Source: Thiomargarita sp. (GTDB taxonomy: Bacteria; Pseudomonadota; Gammaproteobacteria; Beggiatoales; Beggiatoaceae). Taken from it: DNA of 15,264 nt. A program made the position numbers and the translations under genes. The notes below the pieces were generated by a model. The model made no database searches, was not told where the DNA came from, and was given only the letters and a program-made list of their open reading frames with translations. The stretch spans positions 1 through 15,264 of the forward strand of contig DYNO01000010.1 in the NCBI GenBank assembly GCA_020721025.1. The letters are read 5' to 3'. Shown here piece after piece: positions 7,466 to 15,264 of this stretch (position 1 is its first letter; the number at the start of each line of letters is the position of its first letter).

Positions 7466-8560
7466 ATGTACCCACCTAAATTACAAATTCAATTATTTCA
7501 TTTAGATAAACCGATTTTACTTGGCTTATTCATCCTTGCTTGTTTTGGATTAATTATTTTATACAGTGCCGCGGGACAAGATTTAGACATCGTATTTCGT
7601 CAAGCCGTGCATGTCGGTATGGGATTTGGCGTGCTCGTCTTATTGGCACAACTCCGTTTGCAACAAATGATTCGTTGGATACCGTGGCTTTACGTCGGCG
7701 GCGTGCTGCTACTCATGCTCGTGCTTATCATCGGTGATATCAGCAAAGGTTCGCAACGTTGGCTCGATTTTGGCGTGGTACGCTTTCAACCATCTGAAAT
7801 GATGAAAATTATTGTCCCGCTGATGGTCACATGGTATTTATCCGACCGCCCGCTGCCCCCCAATTTCACCCGCGTCATCGTTTCCACATTAATCGTCGTT
7901 GTCCCCGTCCTGCTCATCGCCAAACAACCCGATTTAGGCACGGCATTACTCATCGGCTCCTCTGGAATGTTTGTGTTATTTTTAGCCGGTTTAAGTTGGA
8001 AAATTATTTTCAGCGTCATTGCCGCAATGCCGGTGGTAGGATGGTTATTATGGCATGTAATGCACGACTATCAACGGCAACGGGTTTTAACCTTATTGGA
8101 TCCAGAAAACGATCCGCTCGGCACCGGTTATCATATTATTCAATCAATTATCGCAATTGGATCCGGCGGCATGTATGGCAAGGGCTGGCTGAATGGCACA
8201 CAATCTCATTTAGAATTTCTCCCCGAACGCACCACCGATTTTATTTTTGCAGTCTATAGCGAAGAATTTGGCTTGCTCGGCATCATCTTGTTATTAATAG
8301 TTTATTTGTTTATCATCACCCGCGGCATCATCCTCGCCTCCCGCGCTCAAGGAACTTTTGCCCGTTTATTCTCAGGCGGCTTAATTTTTACCTTTTTCGT
8401 TTACATCTTCGTCAACATGGGCATGGTGATGGGCATATTACCTGTGGTCGGTTTACCTTTACCATTAATCAGTTACGGCGGTACGTCAGTCGTCACCTTG
8501 ATGGCAGGATTTGGGCTACTCATGGCAGTTAATTCTCAACGACATCTATCATACAATTGA
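7466..8560 (+). CDS. rodA: Rod-shape SEDS peptidoglycan polymerase RodA
   Basis: RodA is a multi-pass inner-membrane glycosyltransferase that polymerises lipid II into glycan strands for lateral wall growth, working with PBP2 and MreBCD. About ten hydrophobic segments span the protein. SEDS landmarks are clear: RFQPSEMMKI, KQPDLGTALL, LPERTTDFIF with D258 at the position of the Asp needed for polymerase activity in this family, and the closing VVGLPLPLISYGGTS. The PERTTDF form, the short N-terminus and 364 aa favour RodA (370 aa in E. coli) over FtsW. I chose the ATG at 7466; an in-frame TTG at 7421 would add 15 residues that do not resemble the family. No mrdA, mreB or lipoprotein partner lies alongside, unlike the common mrdA-rodA pair. 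Confidence 0.88.
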   Translation: MYPPKLQIQLFHLDKPILLGLFILACFGLIILYSAAGQDLDIVFRQAVHVGMGFGVLVLLAQLRLQQMIRWIPWLYVGGVLLLMLVLIIGDISKGSQRWLDFGVVRFQPSEMMKIIVPLMVTWYLSDRPLPPNFTRVIVSTLIVVVPVLLIAKQPDLGTALLIGSSGMFVLFLAGLSWKIIFSVIAAMPVVGWLLWHVMHDYQRQRVLTLLDPENDPLGTGYHIIQSIIAIGSGGMYGKGWLNGTQSHLEFLPERTTDFIFAVYSEEFGLLGIILLLIVYLFIITRGIILASRAQGTFARLFSGGLIFTFFVYIFVNMGMVMGILPVVGLPLPLISYGGTSVVTLMAGFGLLMAVNSQRHLSYN

Positions 8561-8595
8561 ATCATCAATCAATCACCACGAAGGCATGATAAAAA

Positions 8596-10260
8596 ATGAA
8601 TCAGTTAATACTTGGGGATAATTTACAAATTCTGAAAAACATTGAATCGGAAACAATTGATTTAATTTATCTTGATCCGCCGTTTTTCTCAAATCGTAAT
8701 TACGAAGTGATTTGGGGCGATGCGGGCGAAATTCGTAGTTTTCAAGATCGCTGGGCGGGCGGGATTGAACATTACATTGCGTGGTTAAAAGAGCGCGTGG
8801 TAGAAATGCACCGAGTTTTAAAATCCACCGGTTCGATTTTTTTACATTGTGATTGGCACGCGAATGCTTATATCAGAGTGTTGATTTTAGACAAGATTTT
8901 TGGCGCAAACATGTTTAGAAATGAAATTATTTGGAAACGCACCACAGCGCACAGTAATTCTAAACGACTTGGTAGGATTTACGATACCATCTTTTATTAT
9001 GCCAAATCAGACAAACATGTTGTTAATCCTGTCGTTACAGATTTTTCTGAAAAACAGCTTTCCCGCTATAAACAAGACGAAAAAGGGCTGTATCGGGCTG
9101 AAAATTTGACCAGTCCGGGAACAGCGCGGCAATTTGAGTGGCGAGGCGTGCATCCGGGTGTCAATCGTAGTTGGGCATATCCGATTGAAAAATTAGAAGA
9201 TTTCTTGGCGCAAGGCTTAATTTTGTTGCAAAAAGAGGGTCGTCCTCGCAAAGATGGTTTGAAAAAATATTTACAAGATACAACAGGTGCAGCATTACAA
9301 GATTTATGGACTGATTTGGTTTTGGCTCCGACGAATGGCGAGAGAATTGGTTATCCGACTCAAAAACCTGAAAAATTATTGGAGCGGATTATTCAATTGG
9401 GTTCTCAGGAAAATGATGTGATTTTAGACCCGTTTATGGGCGGTGGAACGACGGTTGCGGTGGCGGATAGGTTGAAAAGACAATGGATTGGAATTGATCA
9501 ATCGGTGCAAGCGGTCAAAATTTCAGAAATGCGATTGCAAAAACAACAAGACCTCTTCTCAAAACCGTTCATTGTTCAGCTTCACAAATACGACTATGAC
9601 ACCCTGCGTTATTCCAATGCGTTTGCATTTGAAAGCTGGATAATTCAACAATTTGGCGGAATTGCGAATACCAAACAGCGCAATGATTTGGGTTTGGACG
9701 GCAAAAAGGACACTATCCCAATTCAAGTCAAACGCTCTGATAATATTGGCAGAAATGTGATTGACAACTTTTTTGCAGCGATTCAGCGGTTTGACAAAAA
9801 TCTGTTTGAACAACAAAAAATTGCCCAACAACCCGTTGGCATCTTAATCGCGTTCAGTTTTGGAAAAGGAGCACTTCAAGAAGTTGCCCGGCTGAAAAAT
9901 CATGATAATGTGCTCATTCAACTGATCACGGTTGAGGAGATTGTGCCCATTGCCAAAAAACCAAAATTAACGCTTAGTTTCAAAGATTTAGGACTGGACA
10001 GTAAAAAATTGCGTGAGATTGAATTTGTCGCTGAAGGTGAGTCAGACGCGGGAATTGAATTTTATGCGTGGAATTTCAATTTTAATCAGCAAGAAGGTTT
10101 CAAAGCCGATGTTTTAATTGATAAAGTTGGGAAACAAACGCAGAAATTTAAAACCGGCACGCACACCATCGCAGTTAAAACGGTAGATAATGAAGGATTG
10201 GAAAGTTTAGAAGTGATTACATTAAAAATCAATGGAGTGGCAACGCAATCTGAATCATAA
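8596..10260 (+). CDS. DNA methyltransferase fused to Mrr-like nuclease and PKD-like domain
   Basis: Three parts can be seen. Residues 1-300 are an amino-methyltransferase in beta order: the catalytic motif DPPF (27-30) comes first and the AdoMet-binding DPFMGGGTT (278-286) last, with the target-recognition region between; TQKPEKLLERI just before motif I is typical. Methylation of adenine N6 or cytosine N4 is expected. Residues about 335-450 resemble an Mrr-type restriction fold: E346 in FESWIIQQFGG, then D368-G369 and Q377-V-K379, a D-X8-QxK layout. Residues about 476-551 look like a PKD or Ig-like beta sandwich (YAWNFNFN ... FKTGTHTIAVKTVDNEGLES). The protein could therefore be a single-chain restriction-modification enzyme, or a methylase with a DNA-binding relic. 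The start has a weak GAAGG 11 nt upstream. Both neighbours are housekeeping or metabolic genes, so this looks like an acquired gene. Function beyond methylation is inference. Confidence 0.8.
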   Translation: MNQLILGDNLQILKNIESETIDLIYLDPPFFSNRNYEVIWGDAGEIRSFQDRWAGGIEHYIAWLKERVVEMHRVLKSTGSIFLHCDWHANAYIRVLILDKIFGANMFRNEIIWKRTTAHSNSKRLGRIYDTIFYYAKSDKHVVNPVVTDFSEKQLSRYKQDEKGLYRAENLTSPGTARQFEWRGVHPGVNRSWAYPIEKLEDFLAQGLILLQKEGRPRKDGLKKYLQDTTGAALQDLWTDLVLAPTNGERIGYPTQKPEKLLERIIQLGSQENDVILDPFMGGGTTVAVADRLKRQWIGIDQSVQAVKISEMRLQKQQDLFSKPFIVQLHKYDYDTLRYSNAFAFESWIIQQFGGIANTKQRNDLGLDGKKDTIPIQVKRSDNIGRNVIDNFFAAIQRFDKNLFEQQKIAQQPVGILIAFSFGKGALQEVARLKNHDNVLIQLITVEEIVPIAKKPKLTLSFKDLGLDSKKLREIEFVAEGESDAGIEFYAWNFNFNQQEGFKADVLIDKVGKQTQKFKTGTHTIAVKTVDNEGLESLEVITLKINGVATQSES

Positions 10261-10410
10261 TTTTCATTCACCGGCACTACAGGTAGAAATGAATTTAATT
10301 GGAGGTTGAGAACTATCACTGATTTCTTGGTAATATGTGTTTTTTCAAGCTCTGCTTGACGAATTTAGCTGAACTAATGTTTCAATGATTTCAATTAAGT
10401 AAACAAGGAT

Positions 10411-10439
10411 TTGGAAGCCACATAAAAAAAATTTATTAC
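10411..10439 (+). promoter_or_regulatory. Candidate promoter of soeA
   Basis: TTGGAA (10411-10416) and TATTAC (10434-10439) are separated by 17 nt, each matching four of six consensus bases, with an A-rich spacer. The site lies in the 242-bp gap before soeA and would give a leader of about 100 nt that includes the palindrome at 10483-10498. The remaining gap sequence shows nothing else I can name. Confidence 0.3.
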
Positions 10440-10482
10440 AACTAAGAATTAATCTGCTTGTATCTTAAGCCTTTTCACTAGA

Positions 10483-10498
10483 AACTAACAAGTTAGTT
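10483..10498. promoter_or_regulatory. 16-bp palindrome in the soeA leader, possible operator
   Basis: AACTAAC-AA-GTTAGTT is two perfect 7-bp inverted halves around two bases, 49 bp before the preferred soeA start. As DNA it could bind a dimeric regulator; as RNA it could form a 6-bp stem with a CAAG loop. No regulator gene is adjacent. Confidence 0.4.
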
Positions 10499-10547
10499 CA
10501 CGATGAAGACCTCGTTACCATTTTTGCTAGTTTTTGGATGGAGAGAT

Positions 10548-13463
10548 ATGAGCACCACAGCTAAAAAAGTCGATTTTGCCGCTACTGATTTTGAAAATCA
10601 TAAGCAACAACGTATTGAATATACAACCTGTTACATGTGCGCCTGTCGTTGTGGCATTCAAGTGACCATAGAAAACGATAACGTTCGCTTCATTCGCGGC
10701 AACCCCAAACACCCTGTTAACAAAGGTGTCCTCTGCGCGAAGGGCAATGCCGGCATCATGAAACAAAATTCTCCCGCCAAATTACAAGCCCCCCTGTTAC
10801 GCAAGGCGGGCACGGAACGCGGCGCGGGGGAATTTGAAGAAATTTCATGGGATAAAGCTCTTGACATTTTGACCGACCGCTTGCAAAAAATCCGTGAAAC
10901 TGACCCCAAAAAACTCGCCTACTTCACCGGACGCGACCAGATGCAAGCTCTCACAGGATTCTGGGCGACCCAATTTGGCACGATTAACTGGGCAGCGCAT
11001 GGCGGTTTTTGCTCGGTCAACATGGCATCTGGCGGGCTTTACACGATGGGCTACGCATTTTGGGAATTTGGCGATCCCGATTGGGATAACACCAAATATT
11101 TTATGATGTGGGGTGTGGCGGAAGATCACTCATCAAATCCCATCAAAATTGGCTTAGAAAAACTCAAGCGGCGCGGCGCAAAATTCGTCTCAGTCAACCC
11201 CGTTCGCACCGGATATCAAGCGATTGCCGATGAATGGATTGCAATTCGCCCCGGCACCGATGCCATGCTTGCCCTGTCGATGATTCATGTCTTGCTGAAA
11301 AATGAACAATTCGACTGGGAATTTTTGATTCGCTACACCAATTCGCCCTATTTAGTGGTCAACACACCGGGGCAAAAAGGTGACGGTTTAATACTGCGTA
11401 ACGAAGCCGGTCAGCCGTTAGTTTTTGATTTAGAACAACAAACTTTTGTCGATGCCACTCAAGCGGATATTAAACCTGCATTATTTGGCAATTACACTGC
11501 GCCAGACGGTCGCCCGGTGAAAACTGCGATGACGATTTTGGCGGGAAAATATCTCAGTGACGAGTACGCGCCTGAAAATGCAGCGAAAATTTGCGGTATC
11601 GACGCAGCAACGATTGAACGCTTGGCACTCGAATTGGCGCATGTTGCCTTCAAAGAAACCATCACGATTGACACAGAATGGACGGATTGGGCGGGGCGCA
11701 AACACGATAAATTCATTGGTCGTCCCGTGACAATGCACGCGATGCGCGGAATTTCAGCCCATTCCAACGGTTTTCAAGCCTGTCGTGCGATTCACATTTT
11801 GCAAATTCTGCTCGGAAGTATTGACGTTCCCGGTGGCTTTCTCGCCAAACCGCCCTATCCAAAGCACATTCCGCCCAATATTAAACCCGCCAAAGACTGC
11901 GCGCCCAATACGCCATTAAAATCGCCGCCGCTGGGTTTTCCAACCTGTCCCGAAGACTTAGTGATTGATGAACAAGGCAATCCCAAGCGTCTTGACAAAG
12001 GCTACTCATGGGATGCGCCGATTTCTAATCACGGCTTGATGCACATGGCGATCACTAATGCGTGGAAGGGCGATCCGTACAAAATTGACACTTTAATGCT
12101 GTTCATGGCAAATATGGCATGGAACTCGACCATGAACACGTCGGATGTCATTAAGATGTTGAAAGATAAAGATTCCAGCGGCGAATATAAAATACCTTTT
12201 CTCGTCGTCGTCGATGCGTTCCACTCCGAAACGGTGAATATTGCCGATTTAGTGTTGCCAGACACCACGTATTTAGAGCGTTTTGACACCATTTCGATGC
12301 TGGATCGTCCGATTTCTGAACCGCACGCGGCTTGTGACTCTGTTCGTCACGCGGTTTTGCCACCAAAACGGGAAGTGCGCTCATGGCAGGAAGTGCAGGT
12401 GGAATTGGCTTCGCGCTTGAAATTTCCAGCATTTACCAATCCAGACGGCACGCGCAAATTTAAGGACTACAAAGACTTTATTGTCAATCATGAACGGATG
12501 CCGGGCATTGGCTTCTTAGCGGGTTGGCGGGGCAAGAATGGCGATCAACACTTGGTCGGCGAACCCAATCCAAAACAATGGGAAGTGTATATTGAGCACG
12601 GCGCGTTTTTTGAATTTCATTTGCAAAAAAATCAATATTATTATCGGTTTGCCAACAAAGATTACTTAGATTTCGCCAAAAGTGTCGGTTGGGTCGGTTC
12701 GACTGCGCCGATTGTGATGGAAGTGTATTCCGAAACGTTGCAAAAGTTCCGTTTAGCGGGTCAAGGACTGTACGACGGGCCCCAACCCACGAAAGCAGAG
12801 CATAAACAGCGGTTAGTGCAGTATTTTGACCCACTGCCCTGTTATTATCAACCTTTGGAGCAACAAAATCAGTGTGATCAAGAGTATCCATTTTTCGCAG
12901 TGAACCAACGCCCAATGTTTATGTATCACTCATGGGATTCGCAAAATGCGTGGTTACGGCAGATCATGGCGCAAAACTTTTTGTACATGAATCGCCAAAA
13001 GGGTGAAAAACTGGGCATTCAAGACGAATCTTGGGTCTGGGTCGAATCGCGGCATGGAAAGATTCGCGTGCAAGTGCGTTTAGTTGAAGCAACTCAAGAA
13101 GATACCGTGTGGACGTGGAATGCAATTGGTAAACAAACGGGTGCGTGGGGATTGTCAGAGGATGCGAATGAATCGCAACAGGGATTTTTGATGAATCATC
13201 TGATTTCTGAGCTATTGCCGAAAAAAGACGGTGAAGTAGAAATTACCAACTCCGATCCCATTACCGGTCAAGCGGCTTGGTACGATCTCCGGGTCAAAAT
13301 TACGCCCGCCGCGCCAGAAGAAGAAGGCAGTTATCCTCAATTTACGCCGATTAAACCACTGCCCAAGGCTAAAGAATCGCCAGAAACCGTGCGCTATCAC
13401 ACCCACAAGCCAGTGCGTTTGAATCGTTCTGTGTGGGATATTTTGACGCGGGGTTGGAAATAG
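10548..13463 (+). CDS. soeA: Sulfite dehydrogenase molybdopterin subunit SoeA
   Basis: SoeA is the catalytic subunit of the cytoplasmic SoeABC complex, which oxidises sulfite to sulfate and passes electrons to the quinone pool, the last step of sulfur oxidation in organisms such as Allochromatium. The protein (971 aa from the ATG at 10548, preceded by GGAG 4 nt upstream) belongs to the DMSO-reductase/polysulfide-reductase superfamily. A 4Fe-4S site is formed by C28, C31, C35 and C63 (CX2CX3CX27C). GGFCSVNMASG places C155 where the molybdenum ligand is expected. The C-terminal molydopterin-binding barrel starts near 780 (YPFFAVNQRPMFMYHSW). There is no twin-arginine signal, which agrees with a cytoplasmic location. 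The family alternative is a thiosulfate or polysulfide reductase subunit, but those are usually exported. Neither the iron-sulfur subunit SoeB nor the membrane anchor SoeC follows; methyltransferase genes lie on both sides. A longer start at 10503 is possible. Confidence 0.8.
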   Translation: MSTTAKKVDFAATDFENHKQQRIEYTTCYMCACRCGIQVTIENDNVRFIRGNPKHPVNKGVLCAKGNAGIMKQNSPAKLQAPLLRKAGTERGAGEFEEISWDKALDILTDRLQKIRETDPKKLAYFTGRDQMQALTGFWATQFGTINWAAHGGFCSVNMASGGLYTMGYAFWEFGDPDWDNTKYFMMWGVAEDHSSNPIKIGLEKLKRRGAKFVSVNPVRTGYQAIADEWIAIRPGTDAMLALSMIHVLLKNEQFDWEFLIRYTNSPYLVVNTPGQKGDGLILRNEAGQPLVFDLEQQTFVDATQADIKPALFGNYTAPDGRPVKTAMTILAGKYLSDEYAPENAAKICGIDAATIERLALELAHVAFKETITIDTEWTDWAGRKHDKFIGRPVTMHAMRGISAHSNGFQACRAIHILQILLGSIDVPGGFLAKPPYPKHIPPNIKPAKDCAPNTPLKSPPLGFPTCPEDLVIDEQGNPKRLDKGYSWDAPISNHGLMHMAITNAWKGDPYKIDTLMLFMANMAWNSTMNTSDVIKMLKDKDSSGEYKIPFLVVVDAFHSETVNIADLVLPDTTYLERFDTISMLDRPISEPHAACDSVRHAVLPPKREVRSWQEVQVELASRLKFPAFTNPDGTRKFKDYKDFIVNHERMPGIGFLAGWRGKNGDQHLVGEPNPKQWEVYIEHGAFFEFHLQKNQYYYRFANKDYLDFAKSVGWVGSTAPIVMEVYSETLQKFRLAGQGLYDGPQPTKAEHKQRLVQYFDPLPCYYQPLEQQNQCDQEYPFFAVNQRPMFMYHSWDSQNAWLRQIMAQNFLYMNRQKGEKLGIQDESWVWVESRHGKIRVQVRLVEATQEDTVWTWNAIGKQTGAWGLSEDANESQQGFLMNHLISELLPKKDGEVEITNSDPITGQAAWYDLRVKITPAAPEEEGSYPQFTPIKPLPKAKESPETVRYHTHKPVRLNRSVWDILTRGWK

Positions 13464-13486
13464 TTTTGTTTAATCAAGCAATTGTG

Positions 13487-13503
13487 TAGCAACAATATTG
13501 CTA
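13487..13503. terminator. Weak hairpin after soeA
   Basis: TAGCAA and TTGCTA pair perfectly around a CAATA loop, 24 nt after the soeA stop codon. The stem is short and AT-rich and no run of T follows, so it is at best a weak terminator. Confidence 0.25.
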
Positions 13504-13509
13504 TTATGT

Positions 13510-13540
13510 TTGCTGCACGGTTGTGTTAAACTGGTAGATT
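13510..13540 (+). promoter_or_regulatory. Candidate promoter of the type II methyltransferase
   Basis: TGGTAGATT (13532-13540) fits an extended -10. A TTGCTG 19 nt upstream of the -10 is a poor -35. Transcription would start about 20 nt before the ATG at 13566, giving the restriction-modification pair its own promoter and a very short leader. No clear Shine-Dalgarno precedes that ATG. Confidence 0.3.
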
Positions 13541-13565
13541 ATTTCATAACCCATGTTAATCCTCT

Positions 13566-15161
13566 ATGTTATTCGATTCGTTGCCTCATGACCTTTTGAC
13601 ACTGAAAGAAGCCAGTGAATGGGCAAGTGGACATTTACAAAAAAACGTGACCACTGCAAATATTGCCTACTTGGTTAATTATGCAAAGATCAGAAAATTT
13701 ACTAATCAAAATAAACTATTGGTGAGTAAATGTGATCTTATCTCGTATTATGAATCTTTTTATGGCAAACGTGAGATTCACTGGAAAAATCAACTCGGTG
13801 ACGATTTAAATTGGGCGTTGTCGTTTGATTATTTGAAAGAGGCGGAAACGACCAAACATGTTCATCGGTTACATCCGTATAAAGGCAAGTTTATTCCACA
13901 ACTCGTTGAATATTTTTTAGATAATCATGTCGATGAGTTCAAAACTCAAATTTATTTTCAACCCGGTGATATTGTGCTAGACCCGTTTTGTGGTAGCGGG
14001 ACAACTTTGGTTCAAGCGAATGAATTGGGAATGCACGCGATAGGAATTGACATTTCAGCATTTAATAGTTTGATTTGCAATGTGAAAGTGACGCGGTATC
14101 CGTTGGCAGAAGTACGTCAGGCATTAGATCGGATTACGCAGGCTCTAAAATTGTTTATTTCAAAAACGCGGATACACGAGTTTGAAAGCCATTTAGCGGC
14201 ATTATTGAAAGATTTTAACGATCTTCACTTTCCTTCGCCTGAATACAAGCATAAAATAAAAAAAGGTGAGATTGACGAAACGAGTTACGGAGCAGAAAAG
14301 GAACAAGAATTTTTAACCACGTATCAGCAGTTGGTGCAACGTTACCAGATCACGCTTTTACAGCAGAAATGCGAAAATTTTTTAGATCAATGGTATCTTG
14401 AGCCGATAAGACAAGAAATTGATTTTATTTTTTCACTGATCAAGGAGATAGCGAATAAACCTGTAAAAAAATTGCTGGCAGTGATTTTGAGCCGCACTAT
14501 CCGTTCATGTCGTGCAACAACTCATGCCGATTTGGCTACGTTGAAATCTCCGGTAACCGCCACTTACTACTGTGCAAAACACGGTAAAGTATGTAAGCCA
14601 TTATTTTCTATGTTAAGTTGGTGGGAACGTTATTGTCAAGATACACTGCAACGATTAAGCCAATTTGAGCGATTGCGTACAGATACTTGGCAAATATGTT
14701 TAACTGGAGATGCCAGACAGTTGAATTTATTTGAAATATTACAAGAAAAACAGCCAAAATTTGCTGAACAGGTGCTAAAGCAAAAGATCAAGGGAATTTT
14801 TTCAAGTCCGCCGTATGTTGGTTTAATTGATTATCATGAGCAACATGCGTATGCGTATGATCTTTTTGGCTTTGATCGCAACGATGGGTTAGAAATTGGT
14901 GCGTTACGTCGTGGTCAAGGAAAGGAAGCCCGGCAAGATTATGTCGAAGCTATTGCAGCCGTTTTAAATCACAACAAACAGTATCTTGCTGATAATTATG
15001 ATGTTTTCTTGGTGGCGAATGACAAATATAATTTGTATGCAACAATTGCTGAAAAAGCAAAAATGCAGATTGTCAATCAATTTAAGCGTCCCGTGCTGAA
15101 TCGCTCTGAAAAAGATAAATCGGCGTATGCTGAGATCATTTTTCATTTGAAGGAAGCGTGA
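13566..15161 (+). CDS. Type II DNA methyltransferase with N-terminal HTH
   Basis: This 531-aa enzyme should protect host DNA against the endonuclease encoded directly after it. The first 65 residues (LTLKEASEWASG ... TTANIAYLVNYAKIRKF) look like a MerR/excisionase-type helix-turn-helix. The AdoMet-binding motif DPFCGSGTT is at 139-147 and the catalytic motif SPPY at 414-417, followed by VGLIDYHEQHAYAYDLF. The order motif I, long insert, motif IV is the alpha-like arrangement; the insert of about 270 residues is the likely target-recognition region. SPPY favours cytosine N4 methylation over adenine N6. Only 2 bp separate its stop from the next start. The N-terminal HTH may help recognise the target or may repress its own promoter, as some type II methylases do; that is inference. 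From memory, close relatives accompany TdeIII/MjaII-type endonucleases with GGNCC specificity, but the site cannot be read from this sequence. Confidence 0.85.
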   Translation: MLFDSLPHDLLTLKEASEWASGHLQKNVTTANIAYLVNYAKIRKFTNQNKLLVSKCDLISYYESFYGKREIHWKNQLGDDLNWALSFDYLKEAETTKHVHRLHPYKGKFIPQLVEYFLDNHVDEFKTQIYFQPGDIVLDPFCGSGTTLVQANELGMHAIGIDISAFNSLICNVKVTRYPLAEVRQALDRITQALKLFISKTRIHEFESHLAALLKDFNDLHFPSPEYKHKIKKGEIDETSYGAEKEQEFLTTYQQLVQRYQITLLQQKCENFLDQWYLEPIRQEIDFIFSLIKEIANKPVKKLLAVILSRTIRSCRATTHADLATLKSPVTATYYCAKHGKVCKPLFSMLSWWERYCQDTLQRLSQFERLRTDTWQICLTGDARQLNLFEILQEKQPKFAEQVLKQKIKGIFSSPPYVGLIDYHEQHAYAYDLFGFDRNDGLEIGALRRGQGKEARQDYVEAIAAVLNHNKQYLADNYDVFLVANDKYNLYATIAEKAKMQIVNQFKRPVLNRSEKDKSAYAEIIFHLKEA

Positions 15162-15163
15162 GA

Positions 15164-15264
15164 ATGGAACGCAGTAATATCAATCAGTTATTAAAGCGTG
15201 CCATTCGACATAAGTTACAAAATTATCGTCCTGAACCTGCGAGTATGCCATTTCATACTCGTTT
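15164..15264 (+). CDS. Start of a type II restriction endonuclease, probably TdeIII-type (partial)
   Basis: An ATG 2 bp after the methyltransferase stop, preceded by AGGAAG 7 nt upstream, opens a frame that stays open for 33 codons to the window edge. The visible protein begins MERSNINQLLKRAIRHKL and ends PASMPFHTR. The phrase MPFHTR near residue 30 resembles, from memory, the N-terminus of the TdeIII/MjaII endonuclease family, and the tight coupling to a methyltransferase fits. The catalytic region lies outside the window, so the call rests on a short stretch and on position. Confidence 0.55.
   Translation, partial: MERSNINQLLKRAIRHKLQNYRPEPASMPFHTR

Noticed and set aside
7466..8560. FtsW instead of RodA
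   Set aside because: The PERTTDF loop, short N-terminus and 364-aa length fit RodA better, and no division or murein-cluster genes are adjacent.
10503..10547. N-terminal extension of SoeA that might be a signal peptide (MKTSLPFLLVFGWRD)
   Set aside because: No twin-arginine motif or cleavage site, and the internal ATG at 10548 has a GGAG before it; SoeA is cytoplasmic in its family.
8596..15264. A multi-gene defence island such as BREX or DISARM
   Set aside because: Only methyltransferases and one partial endonuclease are visible; no helicase, PglZ, phospholipase or ATPase partner genes, and soeA interrupts the run.

Overview
The window looks like chromosomal DNA of a moderately AT-rich, sulfur-oxidising gammaproteobacterium, plausibly of the Beggiatoa/Thiotrichales type. 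The reasons are the gammaproteobacterial gene block rsmI / lpoA-yraN, a SoeA-type sulfite dehydrogenase, RodA and GspE of gammaproteobacterial character, and palindromic repeats of a kind I recall from such genomes. The taxonomic placement is inference.

Left part (1-5445): gspE, the cytoplasmic ATPase of type II secretion, reads right behind a promoter with a perfect TATAAT box. It converges on the leftward pair lpoA-yraN. The gap of about 450 bp between them holds a nested inverted-repeat element. lpoA (outer-membrane lipoprotein activator of peptidoglycan synthase) and yraN overlap by 4 bp and are divergent from rsmI (16S rRNA C1402 ribose methylase), as in E. coli.

Middle part (5446-8560): an AT-rich gene-poor stretch of about 415 bp carries a third copy of the short repeat found at the ends of the gspE-yraN element, and a perfect 10-bp inverted repeat. 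It is followed by a soluble sensor kinase with an N-terminal receiver domain, and then by rodA, the SEDS-family peptidoglycan polymerase for cell elongation. lpoA and rodA both serve cell-wall synthesis but are not in one operon.

Right part (8561-15264): three large units read rightward. The first is a beta-order DNA methyltransferase fused to an Mrr-like nuclease domain and a C-terminal PKD/Ig-like domain. The second is soeA, the catalytic subunit of cytoplasmic sulfite oxidation, without soeB or soeC beside it. The third is a type II restriction-modification pair: a methyltransferase with an N-terminal helix-turn-helix, and 2 bp later the first 33 codons of what looks like a TdeIII-type restriction endonuclease, cut by the window edge. 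A metabolic gene is thus sandwiched between two DNA-modification loci, which suggests an insertion hot spot or rearrangement that split the soe operon.

The most notable objects are the methyltransferase-nuclease-PKD fusion, the isolated soeA, and the nested inverted-repeat element with its dispersed terminal motif. I saw no tRNA, rRNA, CRISPR array or complete transposase gene.
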